Source: Plastoroseomonas arctica (GTDB lineage Bacteria; Pseudomonadota; Alphaproteobacteria; Acetobacterales; Acetobacteraceae). Taken from it: a stretch of DNA of 64,000 nt. The stretch lies in contig NZ_JAAEDH010000005.1 of the NCBI RefSeq assembly GCF_018128965.1, positions 118,497-182,496 of the forward strand. Reading direction: 5' to 3'. Below, piece by piece: positions 53,103-62,305 of this stretch (position 1 is its first letter; each line of letters starts with the position of its first letter). Both the position numbers and the translations under genes were made by a program. Below the pieces are notes generated by a model, which saw nothing but the letters and a program-made list of their open reading frames with translations, was not told the origin of the DNA and ran no database searches.

Positions 53103-54071
53103 ATGGTGCTGGCCATCGATGACCTGACCGTGGAGTTCGCCACCGACCGCGGCACGCTGCGCGCCGTCGATGGCGTAAGCCTCGCCGTGGCCTCAGGCAA
53201 GACACTCGCGGTGGTGGGCGAAAGTGGCTCCGGCAAATCCGTCACCGCGCTCGCCACCATGGGGCTGCTGCCGGGTAGCGCCCGCATCGGCGGCCGCATC
53301 GTGCTCGACGGCGAACCCCTCACGCCCGAGCGCCAGCGCGCACTACGCGGTGGTGCGATGGCGATGATTTTCCAGGAGCCGATGACCAGCCTCAACCCCG
53401 CCTTCACCGCCGGCGAGCAGGTGGCCGAGGCGCTGCGCATCCACCGCAACCTCCCCCCGCGCGCCGCCTTCGACGCGGCCATCGCCATGCTGGAACGCGT
53501 ACGCATCCCCGACGCCGCGCGCCGCGCCCGCCAATACCCGCACCAATTCTCCGGCGGCATGCGCCAACGCGTGATGATCGCCATCGCGCTGGCCTGCGCC
53601 CCCCGCCTGCTGCTGGCCGACGAACCCACCACCGCACTGGACGTCACCGTCCAGGCGCAAATCCTGGCCCTGCTCGACACGCTCAAGCGCGAAACCGGCA
53701 CCGCCGTGGTGCTCATCACCCACGACCTCGGCGTCGTCGCCGACCACGCCGACGACGTCGCCGTGATGTACGCCGGCCGCGTGGTCGAACGCGCCCCCGC
53801 CGCGCGCCTCTTCGCCCAACCCGAACACCCCTACACCGTGGGACTTCTCGGCGCGGTTCCGAAACTCGCGGGCGGGGCAGGGCGCCTCGCCTCCATCGCC
53901 GGCACGGTGCCGGATATGCGCAACCCGCCCGCAGGGTGCCGCTTCGCGCCGCGCTGCCCCTTCGCCATCAGCCGCTGCATCGCCGAACAACCGCCACTCA
54001 TCCCCATCACAGCAGACCACGCGACAGCCTGCTGGCGCGCGCCCCTCAGCCAAATTCTGGAGGCCGCGTGA
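53103..54071 (+). CDS. oppD: Peptide/nickel-type ABC ATPase
   Basis: A 322-residue ATPase of the dipeptide/oligopeptide class. Walker [21 protein letters not shown], signature [20 protein letters not shown], Walker [21 protein letters not shown] and switch [20 protein letters not shown]; the C-terminal cysteine cluster [20 protein letters not shown] is the OppD/DppD iron-sulfur-type motif. It heads a peptide operon. A hairpin repeat lies between it and the second ATPase. The ATG at 53103 is chosen over the longer frame. Confidence 0.88.
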   Translation: MVLAIDDLTVEFATDRGTLRAVDGVSLAVASGKTLAVVGESGSGKSVTALATMGLLPGSARIGGRIVLDGEPLTPERQRALRGGAMAMIFQEPMTSLNPAFTAGEQVAEALRIHRNLPPRAAFDAAIAMLERVRIPDAARRARQYPHQFSGGMRQRVMIAIALACAPRLLLADEPTTALDVTVQAQILALLDTLKRETGTAVVLITHDLGVVADHADDVAVMYAGRVVERAPAARLFAQPEHPYTVGLLGAVPKLAGGAGRLASIAGTVPDMRNPPAGCRFAPRCPFAISRCIAEQPPLIPITADHATACWRAPLSQILEAA

Positions 54072-54079
54072 CAAGCATA

Positions 54080-54120
54080 GGGGGAAAGAATTCCCCCCAA
54101 ACCCCCCATCTTTTATTTTT
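54080..54120. repeat. Dispersed hairpin repeat, single copy (reverse orientation)
   Basis: GGGGGAAAGAATTCCCCCC, then ACCCCCCATCTTTTATTTTT. This is the mirror orientation of the copies at 44281 and 50506. It sits between oppD and oppF, ending about 19 bases before the oppF start, and appears to replace the normal RBS region of oppF. Confidence 0.78.
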
Positions 54121-54138
54121 GGCTACGGGCACTCGGTG

Positions 54139-55125
54139 ATGCTGGCAGTAACCGACATCGCAAAACGATTCGGGACAGTGCGCGCAGTCGACGGCGTCAC
54201 ACTCAACGTCGCCCAAGGCCAGGTCCTCGCCATCGTCGGCGAATCCGGCTGCGGCAAATCCACCCTCGGCCGCCTCGCGCTCCGCCTCATCGAACCCGAC
54301 CGCGGCACCATTCATTTCCAGGGTGAGGACCTCGGCAAACTCTCCCCCCGCGCCCTCCGCGCAAGGCGGCGCGACATGCAGCTCATCTTCCAGGACCCCT
54401 TCGGCAGCCTCGACCCGCGCATGACGGTGGAGCAGGCCGTCGCCGAACCCCTCATCCTGCACAACATCGTCCCCCGCGCGCAGGTGCGTGACCGCGTCGC
54501 CGATATGCTCACCCGCGTCGGCCTCCGCCCCGAACTCGCCACCCGCTGGCCGCACGAATTCTCCGGCGGCCAGCGCCAGCGCATCGCGATAGCGCGCGCC
54601 CTCGCCTCCGGCCCGAAACTCGTCATCGGCGACGAACCGGTCAGCGCGCTCGACGTCTCCGTCCAGGCCCAGGTGGTGAACCTGCTCCAGGACCTCATCC
54701 GAGACCTCGGCCTTACTTTCATCCTCATCAGCCATGACCTCGGCGTGGTGCGCCACATCGCCGACCGCGTTGCGGTGATGTACCTCGGCCGCATCGTCGA
54801 GGAAGGCAGCACGGCGGCCATCTTCACCGCACCCCGCCACCCCTATACCCGCGCGCTGCTCGCCGCCGTCCCTGGTCAGGGCGGCGCTGCCGCACCCCTC
54901 GAAGGCGACGTCCCCAGCCCCTCCAACCCGCCGCCAGGCTGCCACTTCCACACTCGCTGCCGCTTCGCGCAGCTCCGCTGCCGCGTGGAAAGCCCCGCAC
55001 TCGAGGCCGGCGTCGCCTGCCACTTCGCGGACAGCTTGCCCCCGCCCGCCGCGATGGCCGAAGCTGAACCCGGCGGCGCCCGCCTTGCGCAACTGCAATC
55101 TTTCTTCAAGGAAGCAAGACCATGA
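54139..55125 (+). CDS. oppF: Peptide/nickel-type ABC ATPase
   Basis: A 328-residue partner ATPase. Walker [20 protein letters not shown], signature [20 protein letters not shown], Walker [21 protein letters not shown], switch [20 protein letters not shown] and the C-terminal cysteine motif [20 protein letters not shown]. It works with OppD on the downstream permeases. No clear RBS precedes the ATG at 54139 because a repeat element ends just upstream; GTG at 54136 is an alternative. Its stop overlaps the start of the receptor gene (ATGA). Confidence 0.88.
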   Translation: MLAVTDIAKRFGTVRAVDGVTLNVAQGQVLAIVGESGCGKSTLGRLALRLIEPDRGTIHFQGEDLGKLSPRALRARRRDMQLIFQDPFGSLDPRMTVEQAVAEPLILHNIVPRAQVRDRVADMLTRVGLRPELATRWPHEFSGGQRQRIAIARALASGPKLVIGDEPVSALDVSVQAQVVNLLQDLIRDLGLTFILISHDLGVVRHIADRVAVMYLGRIVEEGSTAAIFTAPRHPYTRALLAAVPGQGGAAAPLEGDVPSPSNPPPGCHFHTRCRFAQLRCRVESPALEAGVACHFADSLPPPAAMAEAEPGGARLAQLQSFFKEARP

Positions 55126-56621
55126 TCCGCGCTTTCTGGCTCATCCTCGCCCTGCTCGCCGCCGGCTCCGCAAGCGCGCAAAACCTGCGCATCGGGCTGC
55201 GCGAGGACCCCGACATCCTCGACCCCACGCTGTCGCGCACCTATGTCGGCCGCATCGTCTACATGTCGCTCTGCGACAAGCTGTTCGACATCAACGAGCG
55301 CCTCGAAGTCGTCCCCCAGCTCGCCACCGGATTCACCTGGGAAGACCCGCGCACGCTGCGCATCGCCCTGCGCGAGGGCGTGACCTTCCACGACGGCGAG
55401 CGCATGGACGCCGCCGCCGTCGTCTATTCCCTCAACCGCCACATGACGATGCAGGGCAGCTTCCGCCGCAGCGAGATCAGCGAGATCGACGCGCTGGAAA
55501 TCGTCGATCCACTGACCGTCCGCATCCGCCTGAAAAATCCCTCCGCCGCCTTCATGTCCCAGCTGACCGATCGCGCCGGGATGATTGTCTCCCCCCGCGC
55601 CGCCGAGGCACTCGGCCGCAACTTCGGCACCCGTCCCGTCTGCGCCGGCCCCTTCCGCTTCGTCGAGCGAGTCGCCCAGGAACGCATCGTCGTCGAGCGC
55701 TTCGAACAATACTGGGACCGCGCCAACATCCACTTCCAGCGCGTCACCTACCTGCCCATCCCGGACAACAATGTCCGCCTGGCGAACCTGCAATCCAACG
55801 CCATCGAATTCGGCGAGCGCATGGAACCCGACGACGTCCGCACCGCCCAGCGCAGCCGCAACCTGCGCGTCGTCCCGGTCGAGGAGATCGGCTACCAGGG
55901 CATCACCATCAATCTCGGCCGTGGGCCGGGGGGGAGCAACGGCCTGGCGCGTGACGCGCGCATCCGCCGCGCCTTCGAACTCAGCATCGACCGGACCGCC
56001 ATCAACCAGGTGGTCTATGAGGGGATGTACACGCCGACGCGCCAGCCGCTGCCGCCCGCGAACCCCTTCCACGCCCGCGACTTCGCGCCCCCGGGGCGCG
56101 ACATCGCCGCCGCCCGCGCCCTGCTGCGCGAGGCCGGCGTGACCGGCCCCCTCACCGTCGAGATGATCGTGCCGAACAACCCCGACCTGCGGCAGGTCGG
56201 CGAGGTGATCCAGGCGATGGTGCGCGAGGCGGGCTTCGAGCTGCGCCTGCGCGCGATGGAATACGCCTCAGCCCTGCAGGCGGCCTCGCGCGGCGAGTAC
56301 GAGACCTTCCTCACCGGCTGGTCGGGCCGCACCGATCCGGACGGCAACATGTACACCTTCATGCGTACCGGCGGCGGCCAGAATGACGGCGACTATTCCA
56401 ACCCCGCGGTGGACCGCCTGCTCGACGCCGCCCGCACCGAGATGGATGTGGAACGCCGCATCGCCCTCTACGCCGACATCATGCGCATCGCGGTCGCCGA
56501 GGATGCCAGCCGCGTCTACCTGTGGCACCGCAAGAACATCATGATCCACTCCACACGCCTGACGGGCTATTCCCCGGTGCCCGATGGCCTGGTGCGCCTG
56601 CAGGGGATGCGGCTGCGCTGA
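55122..56621 (+). CDS. Peptide/nickel-type ABC receptor (SBP family 5)
   Basis: A 499-residue periplasmic binding protein. Signal [20 protein letters not shown] precedes NLRIGLREDPDILDPTLSRT. The family blocks EDPRTLRIALREGVTFHDGE, LKNPSAAFMSQLTDRAGMIV, RRAFELSIDRTAINQVVYEG and TGWSGRTDPDGNMYTFMR are present. Solutes may be dipeptides, oligopeptides or glutathione-like. It follows oppF by overlap and precedes the permeases, and its TGA overlaps the permease ATG. Confidence 0.9.
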   Translation: MIRAFWLILALLAAGSASAQNLRIGLREDPDILDPTLSRTYVGRIVYMSLCDKLFDINERLEVVPQLATGFTWEDPRTLRIALREGVTFHDGERMDAAAVVYSLNRHMTMQGSFRRSEISEIDALEIVDPLTVRIRLKNPSAAFMSQLTDRAGMIVSPRAAEALGRNFGTRPVCAGPFRFVERVAQERIVVERFEQYWDRANIHFQRVTYLPIPDNNVRLANLQSNAIEFGERMEPDDVRTAQRSRNLRVVPVEEIGYQGITINLGRGPGGSNGLARDARIRRAFELSIDRTAINQVVYEGMYTPTRQPLPPANPFHARDFAPPGRDIAAARALLREAGVTGPLTVEMIVPNNPDLRQVGEVIQAMVREAGFELRLRAMEYASALQAASRGEYETFLTGWSGRTDPDGNMYTFMRTGGGQNDGDYSNPAVDRLLDAARTEMDVERRIALYADIMRIAVAEDASRVYLWHRKNIMIHSTRLTGYSPVPDGLVRLQGMRLR

Positions 56622-57568
56622 TGCTCCGCTGGCTCGCCCGTCGCTTCGCGCAGATCATCCCGACGCTGATCGTGCTGTCGGTGCTGATCTTCGGGTTGCA
56701 GCAGCTCATGCCCGGCGACCCCGCGCTGATCCTCGCCGGCGAGGAGCGCGGTGACCCCATGGTCCTCGCCCAGATCCGCGCGGAGCTGCGTCTCGACCGC
56801 CCGCTGCCCGAGCAATACCTGAACTGGATCGGGAACGTGCTGGTCGGCGATTTCGGCTTCTCCTGGCGCATCCGCGAGCCGGTCGCGAAGCTCATCCTGC
56901 AAAAACTGCCGGTGACCTTCCAACTGGCTTCCATGGCCTTCATCATCGCGGTGCTGATCGGCGTGCCGGCTGGCATCCTTTCGGCCACGCGGCGCGACAC
57001 GCCCACGGATTGGATCGCGAACGGCATCGCGCTGTTCGGCATATCGATGCCGAATTTCTGGCTCGGCATCATGATGATCCTGCTGTTCAGTGTGGAGCTC
57101 GGCTGGCTGCCCCCCTCGGGCTACGTCTCGCTGACCGAGGATTTTTGGGAGTCCATCGCCACCACCATCATGCCCGCCTTCGTGCTGGGCACCGGTGTCG
57201 CCGGCGTGCTGATGCGCCACACCCGCGCGGCGATGCTCGGCGCGCTGGCGCAGGATTACGTGCGCACCGCGCGCGCCAAGGGCGTTGCGGAGCGCGTGGT
57301 GGTGTGGAAGCACGCGCTGCGCAATGCGCTGATCCCCGTGGTCACGTTGGGCACCATCGAATTCGGCCGCCTGCTCGCGGGCGCGGTCCTAACCGAACAG
57401 ATATTCACCATCCCCGGCTTCGGCAAGCTGATCGTGGACGCCGTGTTTAACCGCGACTACCCGGTGGTGCAGGGCGTGGTGCTGGCGACCGCGCTGATCT
57501 TCGTGGCCCTCAGCCTGGTGGCGGACCTGCTCTACATGGCGGTCAATCCGCGGATGCGGCAGGCATGA
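56621..57568 (+). CDS. Peptide/nickel-type ABC permease, DppB/OppB-like
   Basis: A 315-residue inner-membrane permease. It opens RRFAQIIPTLIVLSVLIFGL and has the conserved loop ARAKGVAERVVVWKHALRNA (EAA motif) near residue 220, then TIPGFGKLIVDAVFNRDYPV and VALSLVADLLYMAVNPRMRQ. About six helices. It pairs with the next gene. It begins on the last base of the receptor gene (TGATG) and its TGA overlaps the start of the next permease (ATGA). Confidence 0.92.
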   Translation: MLRWLARRFAQIIPTLIVLSVLIFGLQQLMPGDPALILAGEERGDPMVLAQIRAELRLDRPLPEQYLNWIGNVLVGDFGFSWRIREPVAKLILQKLPVTFQLASMAFIIAVLIGVPAGILSATRRDTPTDWIANGIALFGISMPNFWLGIMMILLFSVELGWLPPSGYVSLTEDFWESIATTIMPAFVLGTGVAGVLMRHTRAAMLGALAQDYVRTARAKGVAERVVVWKHALRNALIPVVTLGTIEFGRLLAGAVLTEQIFTIPGFGKLIVDAVFNRDYPVVQGVVLATALIFVALSLVADLLYMAVNPRMRQA

Positions 57569-58452
57569 ACGCGCTGCCCCCCGAACGCATCGCCGCCCCC
57601 GCCGCGCGGCAATCCCCCGCGCGCCTCGCGCTGCGCCGCTTCCTCCGCCATCGCCTCGCGGTCGCGGGGCTCATCGTCGTCGTGCTCTTCGTGCTCGGCG
57701 CCGCTCTCGCGCCGCTGATCGCGACAGCGGACCCCAACGCCACATCCTGGAGCGCGATCCGCCGCGCCCCCTCCGCCACCTATTTCTTCGGCACCGACGA
57801 GAATGGCCGTGACGTCTTCTCGCGCGTCATCTGGGGTGCCCGCGCCAGCCTCGCGGCCGGCTTCCTCTCAGTCGCCGTCGCGCTGTTCATCGGCGTTCCC
57901 ATCGGCCTGCTCGCAGGCCTCGCCGGCGGCTGGGTGGATGCACTGATCTCCCGCATCGCCGACGCCATGCTCTCGGTGCCCTTCCTGATCCTCGCCATCG
58001 CCCTTGCCGCCTTCCTCGGCCCCGCGCTGGAGAATGCGATGATCGCCATCGCCATCTCCGCCTCCCCGGTCTTCGTGCGCCTGGCCCGCGGCATGGCGCT
58101 GGAGGCAAAGGCCACCGATTGGGTGGAGGCCGCCCGCGCGCTCGGCAATCCGCCCTGGCGGCTGGGCCTCGTGCATGTGCTCCCCAACATCATCCCGCCG
58201 CTGCTGGTCCAGGCCACGCTCTCCATCGCCGAGGCCATCATCGCCGAGGCCTCGCTCTCCTTCCTCGGCCTCGGGCAGCAGCCGCCGGCGCCGTCCTGGG
58301 GCTCCATGCTCAATTCGGCACAGCGCTTCCTCACCCAGGCGCCCTGGCTGGCCATCTTTCCGGGGCTCGCGATCTTCCTCGTCGTGCTCGCCTTCAACCT
58401 GGTGGGCGACGGTCTGCGCGACGCGCTCGACCCGCGCAGCGAGAAGCGATGA
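57565..58452 (+). CDS. Peptide/nickel-type ABC permease, DppC/OppC-like
   Basis: A 295-residue inner-membrane permease with about six helices. DppC features: RRFLRHRLAVAGLIVVVLFV, FFGTDENGRDVFSRVIWGAR, the EAA loop ARALGNPPWRLGLVHVLPNI, and AEASLSFLGLGQQPPAPSWG. It completes the transporter with OppB. The next gene, a phosphoesterase, overlaps its stop by four bases, so it may be part of the same transcript. Confidence 0.92.
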   Translation: MNALPPERIAAPAARQSPARLALRRFLRHRLAVAGLIVVVLFVLGAALAPLIATADPNATSWSAIRRAPSATYFFGTDENGRDVFSRVIWGARASLAAGFLSVAVALFIGVPIGLLAGLAGGWVDALISRIADAMLSVPFLILAIALAAFLGPALENAMIAIAISASPVFVRLARGMALEAKATDWVEAARALGNPPWRLGLVHVLPNIIPPLLVQATLSIAEAIIAEASLSFLGLGQQPPAPSWGSMLNSAQRFLTQAPWLAIFPGLAIFLVVLAFNLVGDGLRDALDPRSEKR

Positions 58453-59141
58453 TCGCTTGGCAGGACGCGCCGGCCAGCCTGCCGGAGGGCGAACGCATCT
58501 ACGCCATCCCGGATATCCACGGCGCACTCGCAAAGCTGCGCGCGATGCACGCGATGATCGCGGCTGATCTCGAGGCGCGCCCGGTCGAGCGGCCGCTGCT
58601 CATCCACCTCGGCGACTACATCGACAAGGGGCCGGACAGCCGCGGTGTCGTGAACCACCTCATCGCCGGCTCGCCCTGCGCCGCCCTGCACCTGCGCGGC
58701 AACCATGAGGACATGATGCTCGCTTCCCTCGCCGGCGAGCCGGGTGCGGAGGCCGACTGGCTCTGGTGCGGCGGCCGCGCCACGCTGCTGAGCTGGGGCG
58801 GCACCGAGGACAGCTGGACGGGCTTGATCACCGAAAGGCAGCGCGATTTCCTCGACGCCACCACCTTCTGGCACCAGGCGGGCGGCTATTTCTTCACCCA
58901 TGCCGGCATCCGCCCCGGCGTGCCGCTCGACGCGCAGGACCCCGACGACCTCATGCGCATCCGGGGCGAATTCCTCAACAGTGACCGCGATCACGGCGCC
59001 GTCATCGTCCACGGCCACACCGCCGGTTTTGATCCCGTGATCCGCCCCAACCGCATCTGCCTCGACACCGCGGCCTGGAGCGGCGGCTCGCTCACCTGCG
59101 GCGTGTTCGAGGCTGACCGGCTCGGCTTCCTCCGCGCATGA
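58449..59141 (+). CDS. Calcineurin-like phosphoesterase (PrpA/Ser-Thr phosphatase type)
   Basis: A 230-residue metallophosphoesterase. The signature motifs of the PPP-like superfamily are seen: IYAIPDIHGALAKL (Asp and His), LIHLGDYIDKGPDSRG (GDxxDRG-type), LHLRGNHEDMML (GNHE), FTHAGIRPG and VHGHTAG (late His). Bacterial members are protein phosphatases or diadenosine-polyphosphate hydrolases (ApaH-like). Its start overlaps the peptide-permease stop, an unusual partner, so co-expression may not mean shared function. Confidence 0.87.
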   Translation: MIAWQDAPASLPEGERIYAIPDIHGALAKLRAMHAMIAADLEARPVERPLLIHLGDYIDKGPDSRGVVNHLIAGSPCAALHLRGNHEDMMLASLAGEPGAEADWLWCGGRATLLSWGGTEDSWTGLITERQRDFLDATTFWHQAGGYFFTHAGIRPGVPLDAQDPDDLMRIRGEFLNSDRDHGAVIVHGHTAGFDPVIRPNRICLDTAAWSGGSLTCGVFEADRLGFLRA

Positions 59142-59189
59142 ACCCGCGACGCAGCTTGTCACCGCCCCGCCCTTGATCGCAGGCGGTCG

Positions 59190-59369
59190 ATGGCCGATCT
59201 ACACCGCATCATGGGCAAACGCAGACGACGCGCCGATCGGCAAGGATTCCTCCAGGGCTATGACCGCAGCCTGCTCGCTGTGGTGCCGACACCATTGCGG
59301 CGCCTGGCCGGCGTGTGGCTGCTGGGTCTCTGCCTCGGGCTGCCAGCCCTCGTCGCGGTTTTCCGCTGA
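59190..59369 (+). CDS. Small single-helix membrane protein upstream of xpaC
   Basis: A 59-residue open frame, MADLHRIMGKRRRRADRQGF to LGLCLGLPALVAVFR. A highly basic head (KRRRRADRQG) precedes one hydrophobic helix (about residues 40-58, LAGVWLLGLCLGLPALVAVF). Its TGA overlaps the ATG of the XpaC-type gene (TGATG) and GC-rich codon use matches the neighbours, so it is likely real. Alternatively it starts at the second Met (59211). No known family. Confidence 0.6.
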   Translation: MADLHRIMGKRRRRADRQGFLQGYDRSLLAVVPTPLRRLAGVWLLGLCLGLPALVAVFR

Positions 59370-60154
59370 TGCAGGAGCGCGCCGGCGCGCCCGGTTGGGG
59401 CGTCATGGTCCAGCGCGTGCGCGATGGCGTGCGCGGCCTTGGGCTGCCCTTCCTGGTCGCCCCCCTCTGGCTGGACCTCATCGTCGAGATGGTCCAGGGC
59501 CGGCCCAGCCGTATCGTGGGCGATGCGCTCGGCATCGGGCTGGTCTGGCTCGCGGTCGCCATGCTGCGCCGGGGCGGGGCGGGTGATACCCGCCGCGCGG
59601 CCGCGGTCGTGGGCGTGGCCGCGGGGCTGACCGCCGGCCTCGCCGCCAGTCTCGGCTGGTTGCCATCGGTGATGGCGGGCTTCGGCGCCTTCGTCGGCAT
59701 GCGCCTGCTCTATGACGGCGCCTTCGTGGAGGCGCCGCCGCCGCCCGAGCCCGTCATCGCTCCCCCGCCGCCCGTGCCCACGCCCGAGAGCATCGTCATC
59801 GGCGAGGCCGAGGCGCGCCTTACCCGCCTGCGCGCCACCGCCACGCGCCTGGCCGAACCGCGCCTTGCGCGCGTGGCCGATGCGATGAGCGGCGTGCTCG
59901 ATGATCTGCGCCTCCGTCCGGACCGGCTGCCGCTCGCGCGCCGCTTCCTCAACGTCCATCTCGACGGGGTGGACCGGATCGCGGATCGCATGGCCTCCGG
60001 CGCCGACGCGCCGCAGACGCTGGGGCCGCTGCTGGGCGAGCTCGAACGCACGGCGGGCGAGCTGCGCGCCCATCTGCGCGCCGAGGAGAACGCGGCGCTC
60101 GAAGTCCAGGTTAAGGTCCTGTCGGACCGCTTGCGCGAGGAAGGTTACCGATGA
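59369..60154 (+). CDS. xpaC: XpaC-like protein (5-bromo-4-chloroindolyl phosphate hydrolysis family)
   Basis: A 261-residue membrane-anchored protein. Hydrophobic segments lie at about 25-45, 50-70 and 80-115 (GLGLPFLVAPLWLDLIVEMV, AAAVVGVAAGLTAGLAASLG), then a Pro-rich linker (APPPPEPVIAPPPPVPTPES) and a helical domain of about 120 residues (EARLTRLRATATRLAEPRLA ... LEVQVKVLSDRLREEGYR). This is the XpaC/PF10112 layout. It is coupled to telA downstream (ATGA overlap), the standard partner pairing. The role is unclear; tellurite or membrane stress response is suspected. Confidence 0.85.
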   Translation: MQERAGAPGWGVMVQRVRDGVRGLGLPFLVAPLWLDLIVEMVQGRPSRIVGDALGIGLVWLAVAMLRRGGAGDTRRAAAVVGVAAGLTAGLAASLGWLPSVMAGFGAFVGMRLLYDGAFVEAPPPPEPVIAPPPPVPTPESIVIGEAEARLTRLRATATRLAEPRLARVADAMSGVLDDLRLRPDRLPLARRFLNVHLDGVDRIADRMASGADAPQTLGPLLGELERTAGELRAHLRAEENAALEVQVKVLSDRLREEGYR

Positions 60155-61239
60155 GCGAGATCAGGCCGACGAGCGAAACCATGGTCGCCGACCCGGCGGC
60201 GCGCGAGGCGGCGATCACCCGCCTTTCGGCCGCGCTGAAGATCGATGACCCGGGCTCGATCCTGCGCTTCGGGCAGGAGGCGCAGAATCGTGCGACCTCC
60301 GCCGCCGACGCCATGCTTGAGGGCGCGCGCAACCGCGAGGCCGGCGAGGCGGGGCAGACGCTGGCCTCGCTGCTCGCGACGCTGCGCGGCTTCGACATCT
60401 CCTCCTTCGGTGAAAAGCCGGGGCTGTTCGCGCGCATGTTCCGCAAGGCGGCCTCCGAGACCCATGCCGTCGTCAGCAAATACGAGGATATCCGCGGCCA
60501 GGTGGAGGCGGTCGGAGACCGGCTCGACACCCACCGCACCCGGCTGCTCGAGGATGTGGAGAAGCTGGAGCGCCTCTACGCCGCCACGCTCGACTGGTTC
60601 CACGCACTCGGCGACCATATCGCCGCCGGTGAGGTGGTGCTGACGCGCGTCGATACGAACGACCTGCCGGCGCTGACCACCGAGGTGCAGGGCGGTGATT
60701 CGGTCGCCGCCCAGCGGCTGCGCGACCTGCGCGCCGCGCGCGACGAGCTCGACCGCCGCATCCACGACCTGCGTCTGACACGCCAGGTCGCCATGCAGGC
60801 GCTGCCATCGATCCGCCTGATCCAGGAGAACGACAAGGCCCTCGCCGCGAAGATCCAGAGCGTGATCGCGAACACGGTCCCGCTGTGGCGCCAGCAGCTG
60901 GCCCAGGCACTCGCGATCGGGCGCATGCGCGAGGCCGGGCGTACGCTGAAGGAAGCCACCGACCTCACCAACCAGCTGCTGACCGCGAATGCGGAACGCC
61001 TGCGCCAGGGCAACGCCGAGGCCCGTGTGCAGCTCGAACGCGGTGTGTTCGACATCTCGGCCGTGAAGCAGGCCAACGCCGCGCTGGTGGCGACCATCGA
61101 GGACAGCCTGCGCATCGCCGAGGAAGCGCAAGTCGGACGCAAGGCTGCGGCGAAGGAGCTCGAAGCTGCGGAGGCGGAGATCAGGCGCGCGCTGACCAGG
61201 GCGCGGTCGACGCCGGCGCCGAACGCGCCGCCGATGTAG
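60151..61239 (+). CDS. telA: TelA-family toxic anion resistance protein
   Basis: A 362-residue helical protein of the TelA family. Landmarks: GEKPGLFARMFRKAASETHA, KYEDIRGQVEAVGDRLDTHR, LEDVEKLERLYAATLDWFHA and PSIRLIQENDKALAAKIQSV, IANTVPLWRQQLAQALAIGR. The whole protein is predicted coiled-coil and cytoplasmic. TelA proteins contribute to resistance to tellurite and to some antimicrobials in combination with XpaC. A hairpin terminator follows its stop after one base. Confidence 0.9.
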   Translation: MSEIRPTSETMVADPAAREAAITRLSAALKIDDPGSILRFGQEAQNRATSAADAMLEGARNREAGEAGQTLASLLATLRGFDISSFGEKPGLFARMFRKAASETHAVVSKYEDIRGQVEAVGDRLDTHRTRLLEDVEKLERLYAATLDWFHALGDHIAAGEVVLTRVDTNDLPALTTEVQGGDSVAAQRLRDLRAARDELDRRIHDLRLTRQVAMQALPSIRLIQENDKALAAKIQSVIANTVPLWRQQLAQALAIGRMREAGRTLKEATDLTNQLLTANAERLRQGNAEARVQLERGVFDISAVKQANAALVATIEDSLRIAEEAQVGRKAAAKELEAAEAEIRRALTRARSTPAPNAPPM

Positions 61240-61240
61240 A

Positions 61241-61276
61241 AAGCTTGGGGGAAATTCTATTCCCCAAGCTTTTTTC
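61241..61276. terminator. Bidirectional terminator, short member of the hairpin repeat family
   Basis: AAGCTTGGGG (61241-61250) pairs with CCCCAAGCTT (61262-61271) around GAAATTCTATT, followed by TTTTT on the plus strand. The loop and G/C arms match the hairpin half of the dispersed repeat. Convergent genes end on both sides (61239 and 61276). Confidence 0.82.
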
Positions 61277-62190
61277 TACCGCGCACGCTCCGCCGAATAC
61301 GCCATGAGGTGCGTGAACACCGTGCGCAGCAGTGGCACCGGCCCTGGGGCGCGTGCGATCAGGTCGCCGATCACGTGTTCCGCCTCGACGGGTGCGCCGC
61401 GCAGGATGTCGCGGAACATGGACGCCGTGGCGCGCGAACCCTTGGCTTGCAGCATGCCGCGCAGGCGGCCCAGGTGGGCTTCGCTCGGCGGATGCCCGGC
61501 GGAGGCGGCAACGGATGCGCATTCCGCCATGATGCCTTCGAGGAATTCAGCACCACCCGGCGCAGCGTTGATGGCGCCGAGCGGGGCGCGCATCAGCGAC
61601 GTGCTGCCCGCGATGGAGGCGAGCAGCACCCATTTCTCCCACATGTCCTGCATGATCCGCGGGCTCGGCGTGAAGTCGAAACCGCAGCCGGTGCAGTCGG
61701 CGGCGAAGGCCTCGATGCGCGGGGAGATACTACCGTCGCGCTCGCCGAACTTCATCTCGGCGAAGGGGGCGAGGTGGATGACCTCGCCGGCGTCGCCGAG
61801 GGTGGAGGCGATGCCGCACATGCCACCGATCACCGAGCCGGCGCCGAAGCGTTCCTCGAGCAGGGCAAGGTGCCGCATGCCGTTCAGCATCGGCAGGATG
61901 GCGGTGCCGGGCCCGACCGCGGGCGCGATGTCACCCATCGCGCTGTCGAGGTCATATGCCTTGCAGCTAAGCAGGATCAGGTCGTAGCCGCCGCCGAGCT
62001 TGTCCGCGGTGACGGTCGGCGGCGCGGGGATGGCGGCATCGCCGGCGGGGCTTTTCAGCACGAGGCCGCTGTCGGCGAGCATCGCCTGTCGCTTTGGGCG
62101 CACCAGGAAGGTCACGTCGCGCTTCTGCTGCAGCAGCCGCGCGCCGAAATAGCCGCCGATCGCGCCGGCGCCCACCACAAGGATCTTCAT
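61276..62190 (-). CDS. panE: 2-dehydropantoate 2-reductase
   Basis: A 304-residue NADP-dependent reductase. The N-terminal Rossmann motif MKILVVGAGAIGGYFGARLL is canonical. SCKAYDLDSAM holds the conserved Lys region, LNGMRHLALLEERFG follows, and IMQDMWEKWVLLASIAGSTS contains the catalytic Lys of KetoPantoate reductases. ApbA/PanE reduces ketopantoate in pantothenate (CoA) synthesis, but paralogues act on other 2-oxoacids. GAGAAGG precedes the ATG at 62190 by seven bases; the longer frame to 62229 is less likely. Confidence 0.88.
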   Translation of the reverse strand: MKILVVGAGAIGGYFGARLLQQKRDVTFLVRPKRQAMLADSGLVLKSPAGDAAIPAPPTVTADKLGGGYDLILLSCKAYDLDSAMGDIAPAVGPGTAILPMLNGMRHLALLEERFGAGSVIGGMCGIASTLGDAGEVIHLAPFAEMKFGERDGSISPRIEAFAADCTGCGFDFTPSPRIMQDMWEKWVLLASIAGSTSLMRAPLGAINAAPGGAEFLEGIMAECASVAASAGHPPSEAHLGRLRGMLQAKGSRATASMFRDILRGAPVEAEHVIGDLIARAPGPVPLLRTVFTHLMAYSAERAR

Positions 62191-62305
62191 TGCTCTGCCT
62201 TCTCGTTCGCGCTCGTCATGTCGCGCCATTCACCCACGGCGTGCGGCGCCGGTCGAGGTGCTGAAACGCCGTACGGCGTTGCCTAGCCCCGCGTCCGGCG
62301 CATGC

